The notes beneath the pieces were generated by a model that saw only the letters and a list, made by a program, of their open reading frames with translations, had not been told where the DNA came from and ran no database searches. This document shows, piece after piece, positions 18,491-27,028 of a stretch of 64,000 nt of DNA. The stretch is from Phyllobacterium endophyticum (GTDB taxonomy: Bacteria; Pseudomonadota; Alphaproteobacteria; Rhizobiales; Rhizobiaceae). The position numbers and the translations under genes are program-made. The first letter of the stretch is position 1. Each line of letters begins with the position of its first letter. The stretch spans positions 806,001 to 870,000 of the forward strand of contig NZ_PGGN01000001.1 in NCBI RefSeq assembly GCF_003010935.1, written 5' to 3'.

Positions 18491-19333
18491 TCAGGAAAGT
18501 TCGTAGAAGGATCTGATCACCTCCCAGGCCTCTTCCGCAGTGTCGACAAAAGTGATCAGGTTGCGGTCGGAGGGCGAAATCACGCCCTGTTCGGCCAGGA
18601 AGTCGAAGTCGATGGCTTTTTCCCAGAACGGTTTGCCGAACAGCAGGAATGGAATTCGCTCCATTCGCCCGGTCTGAATGAGGGTAAGAGCTTCAAAGGT
18701 CTCGTCCATCGTACCAAATCCGCCGGGGAAAATTGCCATTGCCTTGGCGCGCATCAGGAAATGCATTTTGCGGATGGCGAAATAATGGAAGTTGAAGCTG
18801 AGCTCCGGTGTCACATAGGCGTTAGGGGCTTGTTCGTGCGGCAGCACGATGTTGAGGCCGATCGTCGGTGCCCCCACGTCCGCCGCACCGCGATTGCCCG
18901 CCTCCATCACGCCGGGGCCGCCTCCCGTCACGACGACGAATTCGCGATTATATGTCGTTCCCGAATATATCGAACAGAGCTGCGCAAATTTTCGCGCCTC
19001 GGCGTAATAGTGCGAATTGGCTTCAAGGTTCTTTTTTTGCGTTTCGTTTTTCGCAGCCCAGGCAGCCCCGCCGGGTTCCGGGATACGCGCTCCGCCGAAC
19101 AGGACGACGGTAGACCGGATGCCTCGCTCGGCGAGCGCCATTTCGGGCTTGAGCAATTCGAGCTGCAGTCGCACGGCCCGTAGTTCGCGCCGCGTCATGA
19201 AATCAGGATCGGCGAATGCCAGGCGGTAGGTGTCCGATTTGGTCTGCGGCGTTTCAGGCGCGGTTGCCACGCGGCGTACAGCTTCGGATGAATGTGAAAA
19301 CGGCGTCCAGCTGTGTTTTTCGTCGGTGTTCAA
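18491..19333 (-). CDS. LOG-family protein (TIGR00730), putative nucleotide 5'-monophosphate phosphoribohydrolase
   Basis: A 280-residue Rossmann-like protein with GGGPGVMEAGNRGA and PGGFGTMDETFEALT, the two signature segments of the lysine-decarboxylase-like LOG family. Plant and some bacterial members release cytokinin bases from their nucleotides; the role of this long bacterial branch is uncertain. Start: TTG at 19333 has AAGGAG eight bases upstream, while the in-frame GTG at 19357 overlaps that site, so TTG is preferred. It is divergent from dapD. Confidence 0.85.
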   Translation of the reverse strand: MNTDEKHSWTPFSHSSEAVRRVATAPETPQTKSDTYRLAFADPDFMTRRELRAVRLQLELLKPEMALAERGIRSTVVLFGGARIPEPGGAAWAAKNETQKKNLEANSHYYAEARKFAQLCSIYSGTTYNREFVVVTGGGPGVMEAGNRGAADVGAPTIGLNIVLPHEQAPNAYVTPELSFNFHYFAIRKMHFLMRAKAMAIFPGGFGTMDETFEALTLIQTGRMERIPFLLFGKPFWEKAIDFDFLAEQGVISPSDRNLITFVDTAEEAWEVIRSFYELS

Positions 19334-19413
19334 TTGTTTTTCTCCTTGTGCGGACACTTATGGCGCTTAGAGACATCAATATCGTTTTGCCATCCAAGAT
19401 TATGGCGCAGCGA

Positions 19414-19442
19414 TTGACCCTCTCGCAGTCTTAAATTAGTAG
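19414..19442 (+). promoter_or_regulatory. candidate promoter of dapD
   Basis: TTGACC at 19414-19419 and TAGTAG at 19437-19442 are spaced by 17 bp and lie 42 bp upstream of the dapD start. The -35 is good, the -10 poor, so this is only a candidate. Confidence 0.35.
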
Positions 19443-19483
19443 CCCTGCTAGCTTACCCGCCCGTTTAATGGAGTGATCCCAAA

Positions 19484-20338
19484 ATGTCCAAGCCAGATCT
19501 GACCAGCCTCGAGAAGACGATCGATGCGGCCTTCGAAGCACGCGACGCAATCAGCACCGAAACGCGCGGGGAGATTCGCGACGCGGTGGACGCGTCCTTG
19601 TTGCTGCTCGACAGAGGTGAAGTTCGTGTTGCGGAGAAGCAGACCGACGGCAACTGGAAGGTCAACCAGTGGCTCAAGAGAGCTGTCCTTCTGTCTTTCC
19701 GCCTCAACCCTATGGGGATCATCGAGGGCGGTCCGGGCGGCGCTGCCTGGTGGGACAAGGTACCCTCGAAGTTCGACGGCTGGGGTGCAACCGAATTCAA
19801 CAAGGCGGGCATTCGCACCGTACCCAACGCCATCGTCCGCCGCTCGGCCTATATCGCGCCGGGCGTGATCTTGATGCCGTCCTTCGTAAACCTCGGCGCT
19901 TACGTGGATGAGGGCACGATGGTGGATACATGGGCAGGTGTGGGATCGTGTGCGCAGATCGGCAAGAATGTGCATCTTTCAGGCGGCGTCGGCATTGGTG
20001 GTGTTCTTGAACCCATGCAGGCAGGACCTACGATCATCGAGGACAATTGCTTCATCGGCGCCCGGTCCGAAGTGGTCGAGGGCTGTATCGTTCGCGAAGG
20101 TTCAGTTCTTGGTATGGGCGTGTTTATCGGTAAATCGACCAAGATCGTCGATCGCGCAACCGGTGAGATTTTCTATGGGGAAGTTCCGCCCTATTCCGTC
20201 GTCGTTGCAGGCACGATGCCTGGGAAAGCATTCCCGAATGGGGAACCGGGACCCGGCCTCTACTGCGCCGTGATCGTCAAGCGAGTCGATGAGAAAACGC
20301 GCTCGAAAACCTCGATCAACGAATTGCTGCGCGATTGA
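19484..20338 (+). CDS. dapD: 2,3,4,5-tetrahydropyridine-2,6-dicarboxylate N-succinyltransferase
   Basis: A 284-residue hexapeptide-repeat acyltransferase. The left-handed beta helix runs from about residue 105 to 240 ([44 protein letters not shown]) after an alpha-helical N-terminal domain. It succinylates tetrahydrodipicolinate in the lysine/diaminopimelate pathway. Its pathway partner dapE is 2.5 kb downstream, separated by the bacteriocin-like pair and a ketopantoate reductase-like gene, whereas the two are often adjacent in related bacteria. Confidence 0.96.
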   Translation: MSKPDLTSLEKTIDAAFEARDAISTETRGEIRDAVDASLLLLDRGEVRVAEKQTDGNWKVNQWLKRAVLLSFRLNPMGIIEGGPGGAAWWDKVPSKFDGWGATEFNKAGIRTVPNAIVRRSAYIAPGVILMPSFVNLGAYVDEGTMVDTWAGVGSCAQIGKNVHLSGGVGIGGVLEPMQAGPTIIEDNCFIGARSEVVEGCIVREGSVLGMGVFIGKSTKIVDRATGEIFYGEVPPYSVVVAGTMPGKAFPNGEPGPGLYCAVIVKRVDEKTRSKTSINELLRD

Positions 20339-20476
20339 AATCGGTGGGTGAGGCATTTGCCGCTCCAGTAATCATGGGAGCCGCGCTCGCAAACCCTACA
20401 ATGCTTATCTGCTGCCAGACGGAACGCCGAGTCGTATATCCCCGATGAGTGGCACGACATTCCGCATGACTTTATC

Positions 20477-20504
20477 TTGACTTCTTACGTCAATTTAATA
20501 GCTA
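20477..20504 (+). promoter_or_regulatory. candidate promoter with overlapping palindrome upstream of the colicin M-like gene
   Basis: The 309 bp between dapD and the ATG at 20648 contain no gene that I can support and become very AT-rich after 20470. TTGACT (20477-20482) could be a -35 box with TAGCTA (20499-20504) as a weak -10 at 16 bp. TTGAC-N7-GTCAA (20477-20493) is a palindrome over the -35 and could be an operator. I searched this stretch for the alphaproteobacterial LexA pattern (GTTC or GAAC repeated with a 7-bp gap) and did not find it. Confidence 0.35.
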
Positions 20505-20647
20505 TTGTACGAACGAACTGAAGCAAAAATCCTTTCTTGGCGAGCAGCAGCTCCGCAACGTATTTTTTCGGCACGACCCATTAAGCAAAACTGTTGAAGA
20601 GATGAATTCGATTTCAACATATTTTTCATGACCAAGGAGATTTAGGA

Positions 20648-20752
20648 ATGGGTACCATACATCTGGATACAATTGTTATCAAAGCGTGGGAAGACAGCAG
20701 CCCCGCCAACTGGACAAGAAGAACACGCCTTTGGACATTATCAACGGGGTAA
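20648..20752 (+). CDS. short frame with TonB-box-like start; detached N-terminus of the colicin M-like bacteriocin
   Basis: ATG 20648 is preceded by AAGGAG with 8-base spacing, the best ribosome binding site in this insert. It opens 34 codons (MGTIHLDTIVIKAWEDSS...) and stops at TAA 20750-20752. Residues 7-13, DTIVIKA, resemble TonB boxes such as those of colicins and TonB-dependent receptors. The frame overlaps the catalytic-domain frame from 20686. Inserting one A in the run near 20722 turns TGG ACA AGA AGA into TGG ACA AAG AAG and joins this N-terminus to the downstream frame, giving a 207-residue protein. I therefore treat it as the 5' part of one gene broken by a one-base deletion or a sequence error. 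Confidence 0.6.
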   Translation: MGTIHLDTIVIKAWEDSSPANWTRRTRLWTLSTG

Positions 20753-21270
20753 AAAGTACGCCTGAGAGTGCAAAGACCTATGATAAGGCAGATGCCACTT
20801 TGTCCGGAGGAATTGCGTCGCCCTTCAAGGCCCTGGCGCATTACCTCAAGGGTGATGGCCAAACATTGACCGTCGCTTTGGATCAGGTCGGGTTAAATCT
20901 GACTCCGGATGAGGTCACCCTTGATGAGGTTAACCAACTGAATCAGTACACAGAAGATCAAAATTTTGTCGGCACAAAACACATTATTGTAAACAGATTT
21001 AATCATAATACCGCTGACGACAACGCGATAGCCGCGATGTATCTCGGAAATATTCTATTGAAATTGGAAGGGGATATAACGCGTCACCAAGATGGAACCT
21101 GGAATTTCCAGGGGGAAGTTCGCGCTTGGAACGATACTTATGATTTCAACTCGAGCGATCACCGCGGAATGATGCAAGAAGTGTTCACCAGAACCGTAAA
21201 CGTGTTGCCGGGAACATCCTACGATATAGCTATGCCAGGCTCCATTCCTGTCTCCTGGACGGGTCATTGA
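20686..21270 (+). CDS. colicin M-like lipid II-degrading toxin, catalytic domain (5' end frameshifted)
   Basis: The frame gives up to 194 residues from a GTG that has no real ribosome binding site. Near the C-terminus it reads WNDTYDFNSSDHRG: Asp150, Tyr152, Asp153, His159, Arg160 (bases 21133-21165). The spacing equals that of the known colicin M catalytic residues Asp226, Tyr228, Asp229, His235 and Arg236. A GTWNFQGEV strand precedes and a PGTSYDI segment follows, as expected for the fold. Colicin M cleaves the lipid II undecaprenyl-pyrophosphate bond in the periplasm of target cells. The region is about 47% G+C by hand count against about 60% in dapE, suggesting transfer. The reconstructed protein is shorter than colicin M (271), with little room for a receptor domain. 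Assigned from the motif, coupling to an immunity-like gene and the TonB-box-like start. Confidence 0.72.
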   Translation: MGRQQPRQLDKKNTPLDIINGVKSTPESAKTYDKADATLSGGIASPFKALAHYLKGDGQTLTVALDQVGLNLTPDEVTLDEVNQLNQYTEDQNFVGTKHIIVNRFNHNTADDNAIAAMYLGNILLKLEGDITRHQDGTWNFQGEVRAWNDTYDFNSSDHRGMMQEVFTRTVNVLPGTSYDIAMPGSIPVSWTGH

Positions 21271-21644
21271 TGCGAAAAACGCTGAAGTGGATCCTGGGCA
21301 TCGTTGTGGCGATCCCAGTCGCGCTATTTCTAACAATGTTGTTCGTTGCTTATATCGCCCCTCTACTCAGGGACAGAACAACGCAATGCGGAGACAAGTC
21401 GCGTATCACCGTAAAAGAGGAGATTCTCTCCTTCGCGTCCAAGCCTGGTCGCTTCAAACATATTGATAAAGGTTACGATGCGATCGAACCCAGCGGCGAC
21501 GTTGCTTACTCAAACGTCGCGCGCGTATGGGATCAAGAAGTATTCATAAAGAAAGACGGCAAACGCATAGGAAGAACGGTAGTGATGCTGACCTGCGATG
21601 GGTGGATTGAGTTGTCCACTGACCCTGATTTTAAGCCTGAATAG
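21270..21644 (+). CDS. membrane-anchored small protein, probable immunity protein to the colicin M-like toxin
   Basis: A 124-residue protein whose ATG overlaps the toxin TGA (bases TGATG), so translation is coupled. Residues 7-32 are one strong hydrophobic anchor after a short basic start (MRKTLKW), leaving a soluble C-terminal domain that would face the periplasm. It has exactly two cysteines, Cys40 and Cys109, able to form a disulfide. The colicin M immunity protein Cmi has the same plan: about 117 residues, N-terminal anchor, periplasmic domain with a disulfide. No sequence identity to Cmi could be judged by eye; the role is inferred from position and architecture. Confidence 0.62.
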   Translation: MRKTLKWILGIVVAIPVALFLTMLFVAYIAPLLRDRTTQCGDKSRITVKEEILSFASKPGRFKHIDKGYDAIEPSGDVAYSNVARVWDQEVFIKKDGKRIGRTVVMLTCDGWIELSTDPDFKPE

Positions 21645-21754
21645 CCTGATTATGGAAATAGGCGAAATGCCCCCAATTATCGTGAAAGGATAATGATGAT
21701 GCGACCAGAGAGTCGAGCTTTCAACTGATCAGACGTGCTGAATAACGGATGTTT

Positions 21755-22780
21755 CTACATATTCACCGCCCGGATTTGCTGCACCGAGTGGCTCCTGAGC
21801 GGCTGTCCCTCTGCCCGTTTGACGCAGGCCAGCACCTTGCGCGTGGTTGTAGCTTCGATGCGCTTCTGATCGGCAAGTCGGATAATCGCGCCTTGCAGAT
21901 AGTCTATCTCTGTGGGGCGCCCGCGCGACAGGTCTTCCCACATGGAGGAACGCGCGTGGGGATTGATGGCCAGCATCTTCCCCGCGACGATTCGAAACAG
22001 GAAATTCGGCAGGCGCAGAATCCACGGAAGGACCGCTGGCGGTGCACCTTGCACCTTTGCCACGGCGATTCCGTGCGCGCGCATGACTTTCAGTCCTTCG
22101 CTGATCTGGTTTGCCAGAAGAAGCCGCCAATCTCTATCTGCCAATTGTTCTACAAGCGGTAGATTGGATAGAGCATTGGGCGCGTTGTTGAGATTCATCA
22201 GCAATTTGCCCCAGAGAATTGCCTGGATGTCCGGCTTTGCCGCGACGGCAAGCCTTGGCACTGAAAGAAAATCGGCGAGATCCCTGGATTTATCGCCGAT
22301 GAAAATGGTTCCTGCCGTCGTGCGCCGTACGGTCAGGGGCGCTTGATCCGGTTCTGACTGAATGACGTTGAAAGGCACCATTCCCGAGATGATTGTCTTT
22401 TGCGCGGGAAGGTTCCGGCGCAGGACCTCGGCGTTATCGACGCCATTCTGAAGGCTGATCACGATTGCGCCAGGAGGCGCGTGTCTGGCGATCAGTTTGG
22501 CCATCGCCTCTGTCGCACCACTTTTCACGGTCACGAGAATGATATCGACACCTGCAAAGGCAATAGCAGGGTCTACGGTCAGTTTCAGGTCTGCGGGGTC
22601 CAGCAGGCTTTCGCGACCATCGATATCAATGAGCTTGAGGCCCCCTAGACGAAGGGTAGCTTCGGCTTGGGGCCGAACCAGAAAGCGCACCGTCCTTCCT
22701 GCCGCTGCGAGGCGCCCGCCTACGTAGCAGCCGATCGATCCTGCACCGGCTACGGCGATGCGGCTGTCATTTTCCATCAT
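21755..22780 (-). CDS. 2-dehydropantoate 2-reductase family protein (ApbA/PanE-like)
   Basis: About 341 residues. The N-terminal NADP-binding motif is [19 protein letters not shown], and [12 protein letters not shown] plus the C-terminal [17 protein letters not shown]...[11 protein letters not shown] with conserved Lys/Asn/Glu-type residues are typical of PanE, which reduces ketopantoate to pantoate for coenzyme A synthesis. Many genomes carry paralogues with other substrates, so no symbol is assigned. Start is ATG 22780 or the next codon, 22777. It lies between the toxin-immunity pair and dapE on the opposite strand. Confidence 0.85.
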   Translation of the reverse strand: MMENDSRIAVAGAGSIGCYVGGRLAAAGRTVRFLVRPQAEATLRLGGLKLIDIDGRESLLDPADLKLTVDPAIAFAGVDIILVTVKSGATEAMAKLIARHAPPGAIVISLQNGVDNAEVLRRNLPAQKTIISGMVPFNVIQSEPDQAPLTVRRTTAGTIFIGDKSRDLADFLSVPRLAVAAKPDIQAILWGKLLMNLNNAPNALSNLPLVEQLADRDWRLLLANQISEGLKVMRAHGIAVAKVQGAPPAVLPWILRLPNFLFRIVAGKMLAINPHARSSMWEDLSRGRPTEIDYLQGAIIRLADQKRIEATTTRKVLACVKRAEGQPLRSHSVQQIRAVNM

Positions 22781-22882
22781 GGTTCGCTGTCTCTGCACCT
22801 AAGTTTCAATCTCATTAGATCAGATGCCGGAGCCTCTATCCAGCGCGTGACAGGAACATGCTTTTCCATTATCGATTTGACC

Positions 22883-24070
22883 ATGAAATCCTCAACCGAT
22901 CCCGTTCAAAATCTCGCCAAACTCATTGCCTGTCCCTCGGTAACGCCTGCGGAGGGCGGGGCCCTGTCAGCCCTTGAGGCCATGTTGTCACCATTGGGCT
23001 TTTCCGTGGAAAGGCCGGTCTTCAGTGAGGAAGGCACCCCAGATGTCGAGAACCTGTACGCCAGGCGTTCGGGCAACGGTCTGCATCTCATGTTTGCTGG
23101 CCATACGGATGTCGTCCCCGTAGGCGACGAAACCGCCTGGAGCTATCCGCCATTTTCAGCTGCAATCCACAATGGCGAGATGTATGGGCGGGGCGCTGTC
23201 GACATGAAAGGCGGGATCGCCTGTTTTGCAGCCGCAGTAGGACGCTATATCGACAAGAACCGCGACCTGAAGGGCTCGATCTCCTTCCTGATCACCGGGG
23301 ACGAGGAAGGTCCTTCGATCAATGGCAGCCGTAAGCTCCTGGAATGGGCCAAGGCGAAAGGTGAAAGTTGGGACGCTGCGATCGTTGGGGAGCCTACAAA
23401 TCCCGGCAAGCTCGGCGACATGATCAAGATCGGGCGCCGCGGATCATTGTCCGGCACGATCGTCGTTCACGGCATACAGGGTCACGTTGCCTATCCGCAT
23501 CTGGCCGACAGTCCGTTGCCCGGTATGCTGATGCTCCTCGAGAGCTTGCTATATCCTGCTCTCGACAATGGAACAAAAGACTTCCAGGCAAGTAATCTAG
23601 AAGTCACTACGATCGACGTGGGCAACCCTGCTCTGAATGTTATTCCGGGCAAGGCGACGGCGACGTTCAACATTCGCTATAATGATACCTGGAGCGATGA
23701 GACACTGATGGCCGAGATTCACAACCGTCTCGATAAAGCAGCGGGCCGTCGCAAGCTTCGCCCCGGCAAAAGGGCGCCTGTGAACTACGAGTTGATCTGG
23801 CGCGACCGGCCGAGTCACGTCTTTCTGACGCACGACAACAAGCTGATCGAAACCCTGACGTCATCGATAGAAAGCGTAACCGGAGAACGACCGCAATTGT
23901 CCACGTCAGGTGGCACGTCGGACGCCCGCTTTATCAAGGATTATTGCCCGGTTGTTGAATTTGGACTCGTCGGCAAAACCATGCATATGGTTGACGAGCG
24001 CGTGGCGATTGCCGATCTTGAAACCCTGACGCAAATTTACGAACGGTTCATCGCGGATTTCTTTGCATGA
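22883..24070 (+). CDS. dapE: succinyl-diaminopimelate desuccinylase
   Basis: A 395-residue M20 metallopeptidase-family enzyme. [10 protein letters not shown] (zinc ligand His, catalytic Asp), [10 protein letters not shown], the general-base EE in [12 protein letters not shown] and the C-terminal GKTMHMVDE zinc histidine are all visible. It hydrolyses N-succinyl-LL-diaminopimelate, two steps after DapD. ATG 22883 ([20 protein letters not shown]) gives the family length. The membrane-protein gene that follows overlaps by 4 bp (ATGA), so the two are translated together. Confidence 0.96.
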   Translation: MKSSTDPVQNLAKLIACPSVTPAEGGALSALEAMLSPLGFSVERPVFSEEGTPDVENLYARRSGNGLHLMFAGHTDVVPVGDETAWSYPPFSAAIHNGEMYGRGAVDMKGGIACFAAAVGRYIDKNRDLKGSISFLITGDEEGPSINGSRKLLEWAKAKGESWDAAIVGEPTNPGKLGDMIKIGRRGSLSGTIVVHGIQGHVAYPHLADSPLPGMLMLLESLLYPALDNGTKDFQASNLEVTTIDVGNPALNVIPGKATATFNIRYNDTWSDETLMAEIHNRLDKAAGRRKLRPGKRAPVNYELIWRDRPSHVFLTHDNKLIETLTSSIESVTGERPQLSTSGGTSDARFIKDYCPVVEFGLVGKTMHMVDERVAIADLETLTQIYERFIADFFA

Positions 24071-24693
24071 CAACAAGCGAAATGCCGGACTTGGACGATA
24101 TTCAGCGCTATCTATGGGGCGCCTGGCGGATGATGAACGGTCATGCCGACGGTCTCGACCAGCTGGATTTCTCCGAAGACGGGTTCTGGCAATCATTCCA
24201 CGCCATCACAATCTCGCTGCCGCCGCTCATTCTCGGCTGGATCATCTTTGCCAATGACATGATCACGTTGCAGCCGGAAGCGGGAAATCGCTTTTCGATC
24301 ATGGGACGCGTTGCGTTCGTCGATTTATCGGCCTGGGTGATTCCCCTGGTCATCTTCGCGCTGCTTGCCCGTCGGCTCGGGCTGAACAAGCGCTTTAGTC
24401 CGTATGTCGTCGCGAGCAATTGGGGAACGGCAATCGGCGCCTGGCTCATGGTGCCGGCAACTCTGGCCCGCCTGTTGCTGCCAGGATGGCCGGCTCTGGC
24501 AACCGGTTTTGGTCTCGTACTCTACGGCGGCATCATGTATCTGACCTACCGGTTGACCCATGTGGCGCTGAAGAAGTCCCATGCCTATTCGGCCACCTTC
24601 TTCGTGGCGATGGTGCTCGGCTCACTGTTCTTGATGATACTGCTTCAGAATGTTCTGGGAATTTCTCTGCCCGATCCCGTGGTGATCGGATAA
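24067..24693 (+). CDS. conserved membrane protein of unknown function, coupled to dapE
   Basis: A 208-residue protein with a soluble start (about 45 residues) and four or five hydrophobic spans: about 48-65, 80-105, 118-138, 145-165 and 178-198. Its ATG overlaps the dapE stop and its last 49 bp overlap the 3' end of truA on the other strand. A protein of this kind between dapE and truA seems usual in Rhizobiales. No motif suggests an activity; coupling to dapE hints at a link with cell-wall or lysine metabolism, which is only inference. Confidence 0.8.
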   Translation: MTTSEMPDLDDIQRYLWGAWRMMNGHADGLDQLDFSEDGFWQSFHAITISLPPLILGWIIFANDMITLQPEAGNRFSIMGRVAFVDLSAWVIPLVIFALLARRLGLNKRFSPYVVASNWGTAIGAWLMVPATLARLLLPGWPALATGFGLVLYGGIMYLTYRLTHVALKKSHAYSATFFVAMVLGSLFLMILLQNVLGISLPDPVVIG

Positions 24694-25430
24694 TCGACAC
24701 AGACGAGGTAGAGACCGTAAGGCGGCGCGACGGGTCCGCATGCCTTTCGGTCACGCGCCTCAAGGGCTGCGGTGACATCGTCCGCATCCCACCGGCCGCA
24801 ACCGACCTCATTGAGCGTACCGACGAACGAGCGGATTTGATTGTGCAGGAAGGAACGCGCTGAAGCCCTGATCTCGATGATCTCGCCGTTGCGTGATACA
24901 CTCAGATAGTCCAGCGTTTTCACAGGGCTTTTCGACTGGCACTGCGTTGCGCGGAACGTAGTGAAATCATGGGTCCCGATGAGCCGTTGCGCAGCTTCGT
25001 GCATCGCTTCGGCATGAAGAGGTTTCTTCACCCACCAGGCGCGATATGCTTCGAGCGGAGCGGGCGGTCTCCGGTTGACGATACGGTAGAGATAATGGCG
25101 GCCGGTCGCCGAAAACCGCGCATCAAAACTATCCTGGACCAGTTCCACGTTGATAATGCCAACTGTCTCCCCGGCAACGATCAGATGCGCATTGAGCGCT
25201 TCACGCACCTTTGAACTGCTCCAGTTCTTGGTCAAGTCCACATGCGCGATCTGCGCCATCGCGTGCACGCCAGCGTCGGTGCGCCCGGCGGCTCCAAGCG
25301 CAACGTGCTCGCCGCAGAATCTGAAGATTGCCTGCTCGATGGCGGCTTGGACCGTGTGGGCATTTTCCTGGCGCTGCCAGCCGGCATAGGGCGTGCCGTC
25401 ATACTCTACTGTGAGTTTATAACGGGGCAC
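24645..25430 (-). CDS. truA: tRNA pseudouridine(38-40) synthase TruA
   Basis: A 261-residue Tru[13 protein letters not shown] near the start and GRTDAGVHA with the catalytic Asp52. It converts uridines 38-40 of the tRNA anticodon stem to pseudouridine. It is transcribed with fmt and def upstream (14 bp and 4 bp gaps), and its 3' end overlaps the dapE-linked membrane protein in convergent orientation. Confidence 0.96.
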   Translation of the reverse strand: MPRYKLTVEYDGTPYAGWQRQENAHTVQAAIEQAIFRFCGEHVALGAAGRTDAGVHAMAQIAHVDLTKNWSSSKVREALNAHLIVAGETVGIINVELVQDSFDARFSATGRHYLYRIVNRRPPAPLEAYRAWWVKKPLHAEAMHEAAQRLIGTHDFTTFRATQCQSKSPVKTLDYLSVSRNGEIIEIRASARSFLHNQIRSFVGTLNEVGCGRWDADDVTAALEARDRKACGPVAPPYGLYLVCVDYPITTGSGREIPRTF

Positions 25431-25444
25431 TTAGAATTTGCCGA

Positions 25445-26380
25445 TCATCGCAGCTGCATCCCTTGGAGGATCTTGGCGCCGCGCTGGAATTCCAGCCCGT
25501 CCATGATCTTGCCGCCTGCCCGCTGGAGTGAGCGCAGGCGAACTGCACCTTCGCCGCAAGCGATGCGCAGATCGTCGCCAAGTACTGTACCCGGATCGCC
25601 AATGCCCGTTGCCAGGATCGAGCGCAAGAGCTTCACCCGCTCGAGCTCATTGCCGATTTCCATCTCGCACCACGCGCCGGGATATGGAGCGAGCCCGCGA
25701 ATACGATTATGCACGTCGATGGCGGGTTGGCTCCAGTCGATGCGCGTTTCCGCCTTGGTAATCTTGGAAGCGTAGGTGACGCCGTCATCTGGCTGAGGGG
25801 TAAGTGTAAGACTGTCGCGCTCCAATGCTGCCATGGCGCGCACCATCAGGTCAGCCCCAGCCAAGCTGAGCTGGTCATGCAACTCGCCCGCCGTCATTTC
25901 GGCCGTGATCTTCACCTTCTCGGCCATGGCCACGGGGCCCGTATCGAGCCCCTCATCCATTTTCATGACCATGATACCGGTCTCATCGTCTCCGGCCATG
26001 ATAGCGCGCTGAATAGGCGCGGCTCCCCGCCATCGCGGCAGCAGCGAAGCGTGTCCATTGTAGCACCCGAGCCGCGTCCCCTCTAGAATTGCGGCGGGCA
26101 GGATCAGCCCGTAAGCCACGACCACCGCGACATCGGCGTGAAGATCGCGAAACGCCTGTTGTTCTTCCTCGGATTTCAAACTGGTTGGGGTGCGGACTTC
26201 GATCCCGAATTGCTCGGCATTCCGCTGTACCGCAGAGGGCGTCAGTTCCAGCCCCCGTCGTCCAGCCGGGCGCGGTGGCTGACTGTACACCGCGACTATT
26301 TCGTGACCCTGGCCGATCAGAGCGTTGAGAATGGGTACCGAAAATTCCGGAGTTCCCATGAAGACGATCCGCAAACTCAT
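25445..26380 (-). CDS. fmt: methionyl-tRNA formyltransferase
   Basis: A 311-residue Fmt: [11 protein letters not shown] opening, the formyl-folate site [20 protein letters not shown] and the C-terminal tRNA-binding domain (about 205-311). It formylates initiator Met-tRNA. It follows def by 4 bp; the def-fmt pair is a standard operon in bacteria. Confidence 0.97.
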   Translation of the reverse strand: MSLRIVFMGTPEFSVPILNALIGQGHEIVAVYSQPPRPAGRRGLELTPSAVQRNAEQFGIEVRTPTSLKSEEEQQAFRDLHADVAVVVAYGLILPAAILEGTRLGCYNGHASLLPRWRGAAPIQRAIMAGDDETGIMVMKMDEGLDTGPVAMAEKVKITAEMTAGELHDQLSLAGADLMVRAMAALERDSLTLTPQPDDGVTYASKITKAETRIDWSQPAIDVHNRIRGLAPYPGAWCEMEIGNELERVKLLRSILATGIGDPGTVLGDDLRIACGEGAVRLRSLQRAGGKIMDGLEFQRGAKILQGMQLR

Positions 26381-26384
26381 TGGC

Positions 26385-26915
26385 TCACACCGCCAATCGG
26401 CTCTGCGGACGGTCTTTCGCCAGCTTTTTGAACTTCTTGACCACCATTTCCCGCTTCAACCGGGAAATGTGGTCGATAAACAGAACACCATTCAAATGGT
26501 CGATTTCGTGCTGCAGGCAGGTGGCCAGAAGCCCGTCCGCCTGGACCTCATGCTGCTTTCCCTCAATGTCGGTATAGGACACGCGCACCTGTGCCGGCCG
26601 CTCGACCTCCGCGTAATAGTCGGGGATGGAAAGGCAGCCTTCCTCATACACATTACGCTCGGCGCTCGACGATAATATGTGCGGATTGATGAAGACCTGC
26701 GGTGCTCTTGGCTCGTCTTCCTTGGCAAGGTCGATAACAAGCATGCGCAGCGGCTCGCCTACTTGGATGGCCGCGAGGCCGATGCCGGGCGCGTCATACA
26801 TGGTATCGAGCATATCGGCCGAAAACTTGCGTATATCGGCGTCGAAACGCTCGACCGGCTTTGATATCTGGCGCAGCAGTGGATCGGGAAGAATGACAAG
26901 TGGTTTTATGGACAT
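26385..26915 (-). CDS. def: peptide deformylase
   Basis: A 176-residue iron/zinc peptidase with the three class motifs GIGLAA (44-49), EGCLSIP (92-98, metal ligand Cys94) and HEIDH (136-140). It removes the N-terminal formyl group from new proteins, undoing the Fmt mark. ATG 26915 has AGGT seven bases upstream; earlier in-frame starts at 26921 and 26924 sit on that site. Confidence 0.97.
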   Translation of the reverse strand: MSIKPLVILPDPLLRQISKPVERFDADIRKFSADMLDTMYDAPGIGLAAIQVGEPLRMLVIDLAKEDEPRAPQVFINPHILSSSAERNVYEEGCLSIPDYYAEVERPAQVRVSYTDIEGKQHEVQADGLLATCLQHEIDHLNGVLFIDHISRLKREMVVKKFKKLAKDRPQSRLAV

Positions 26916-27028
26916 GAGCATCACCTAATATCTCGGCTTTCAACCGTCAATCCGGCGTAAAAGTCGTTTGTAAAAATGTTCTTGTTTTGATCTCACATTT
27001 GCCATCCGAATCGGCTAGTCTGACATTT

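Noticed and set aside
20461-20647. SOS (LexA) box upstream of the colicin M-like gene
   Set aside because: GAAC occurs twice in tandem at 20511-20518, but the required 7-bp spacing is absent.
20686-20752. Programmed -1 ribosomal frameshift in the colicin M-like gene
   Set aside because: No slippery heptamer in the correct frame was found in the overlap, so a mutation or sequence error is the simpler reading.
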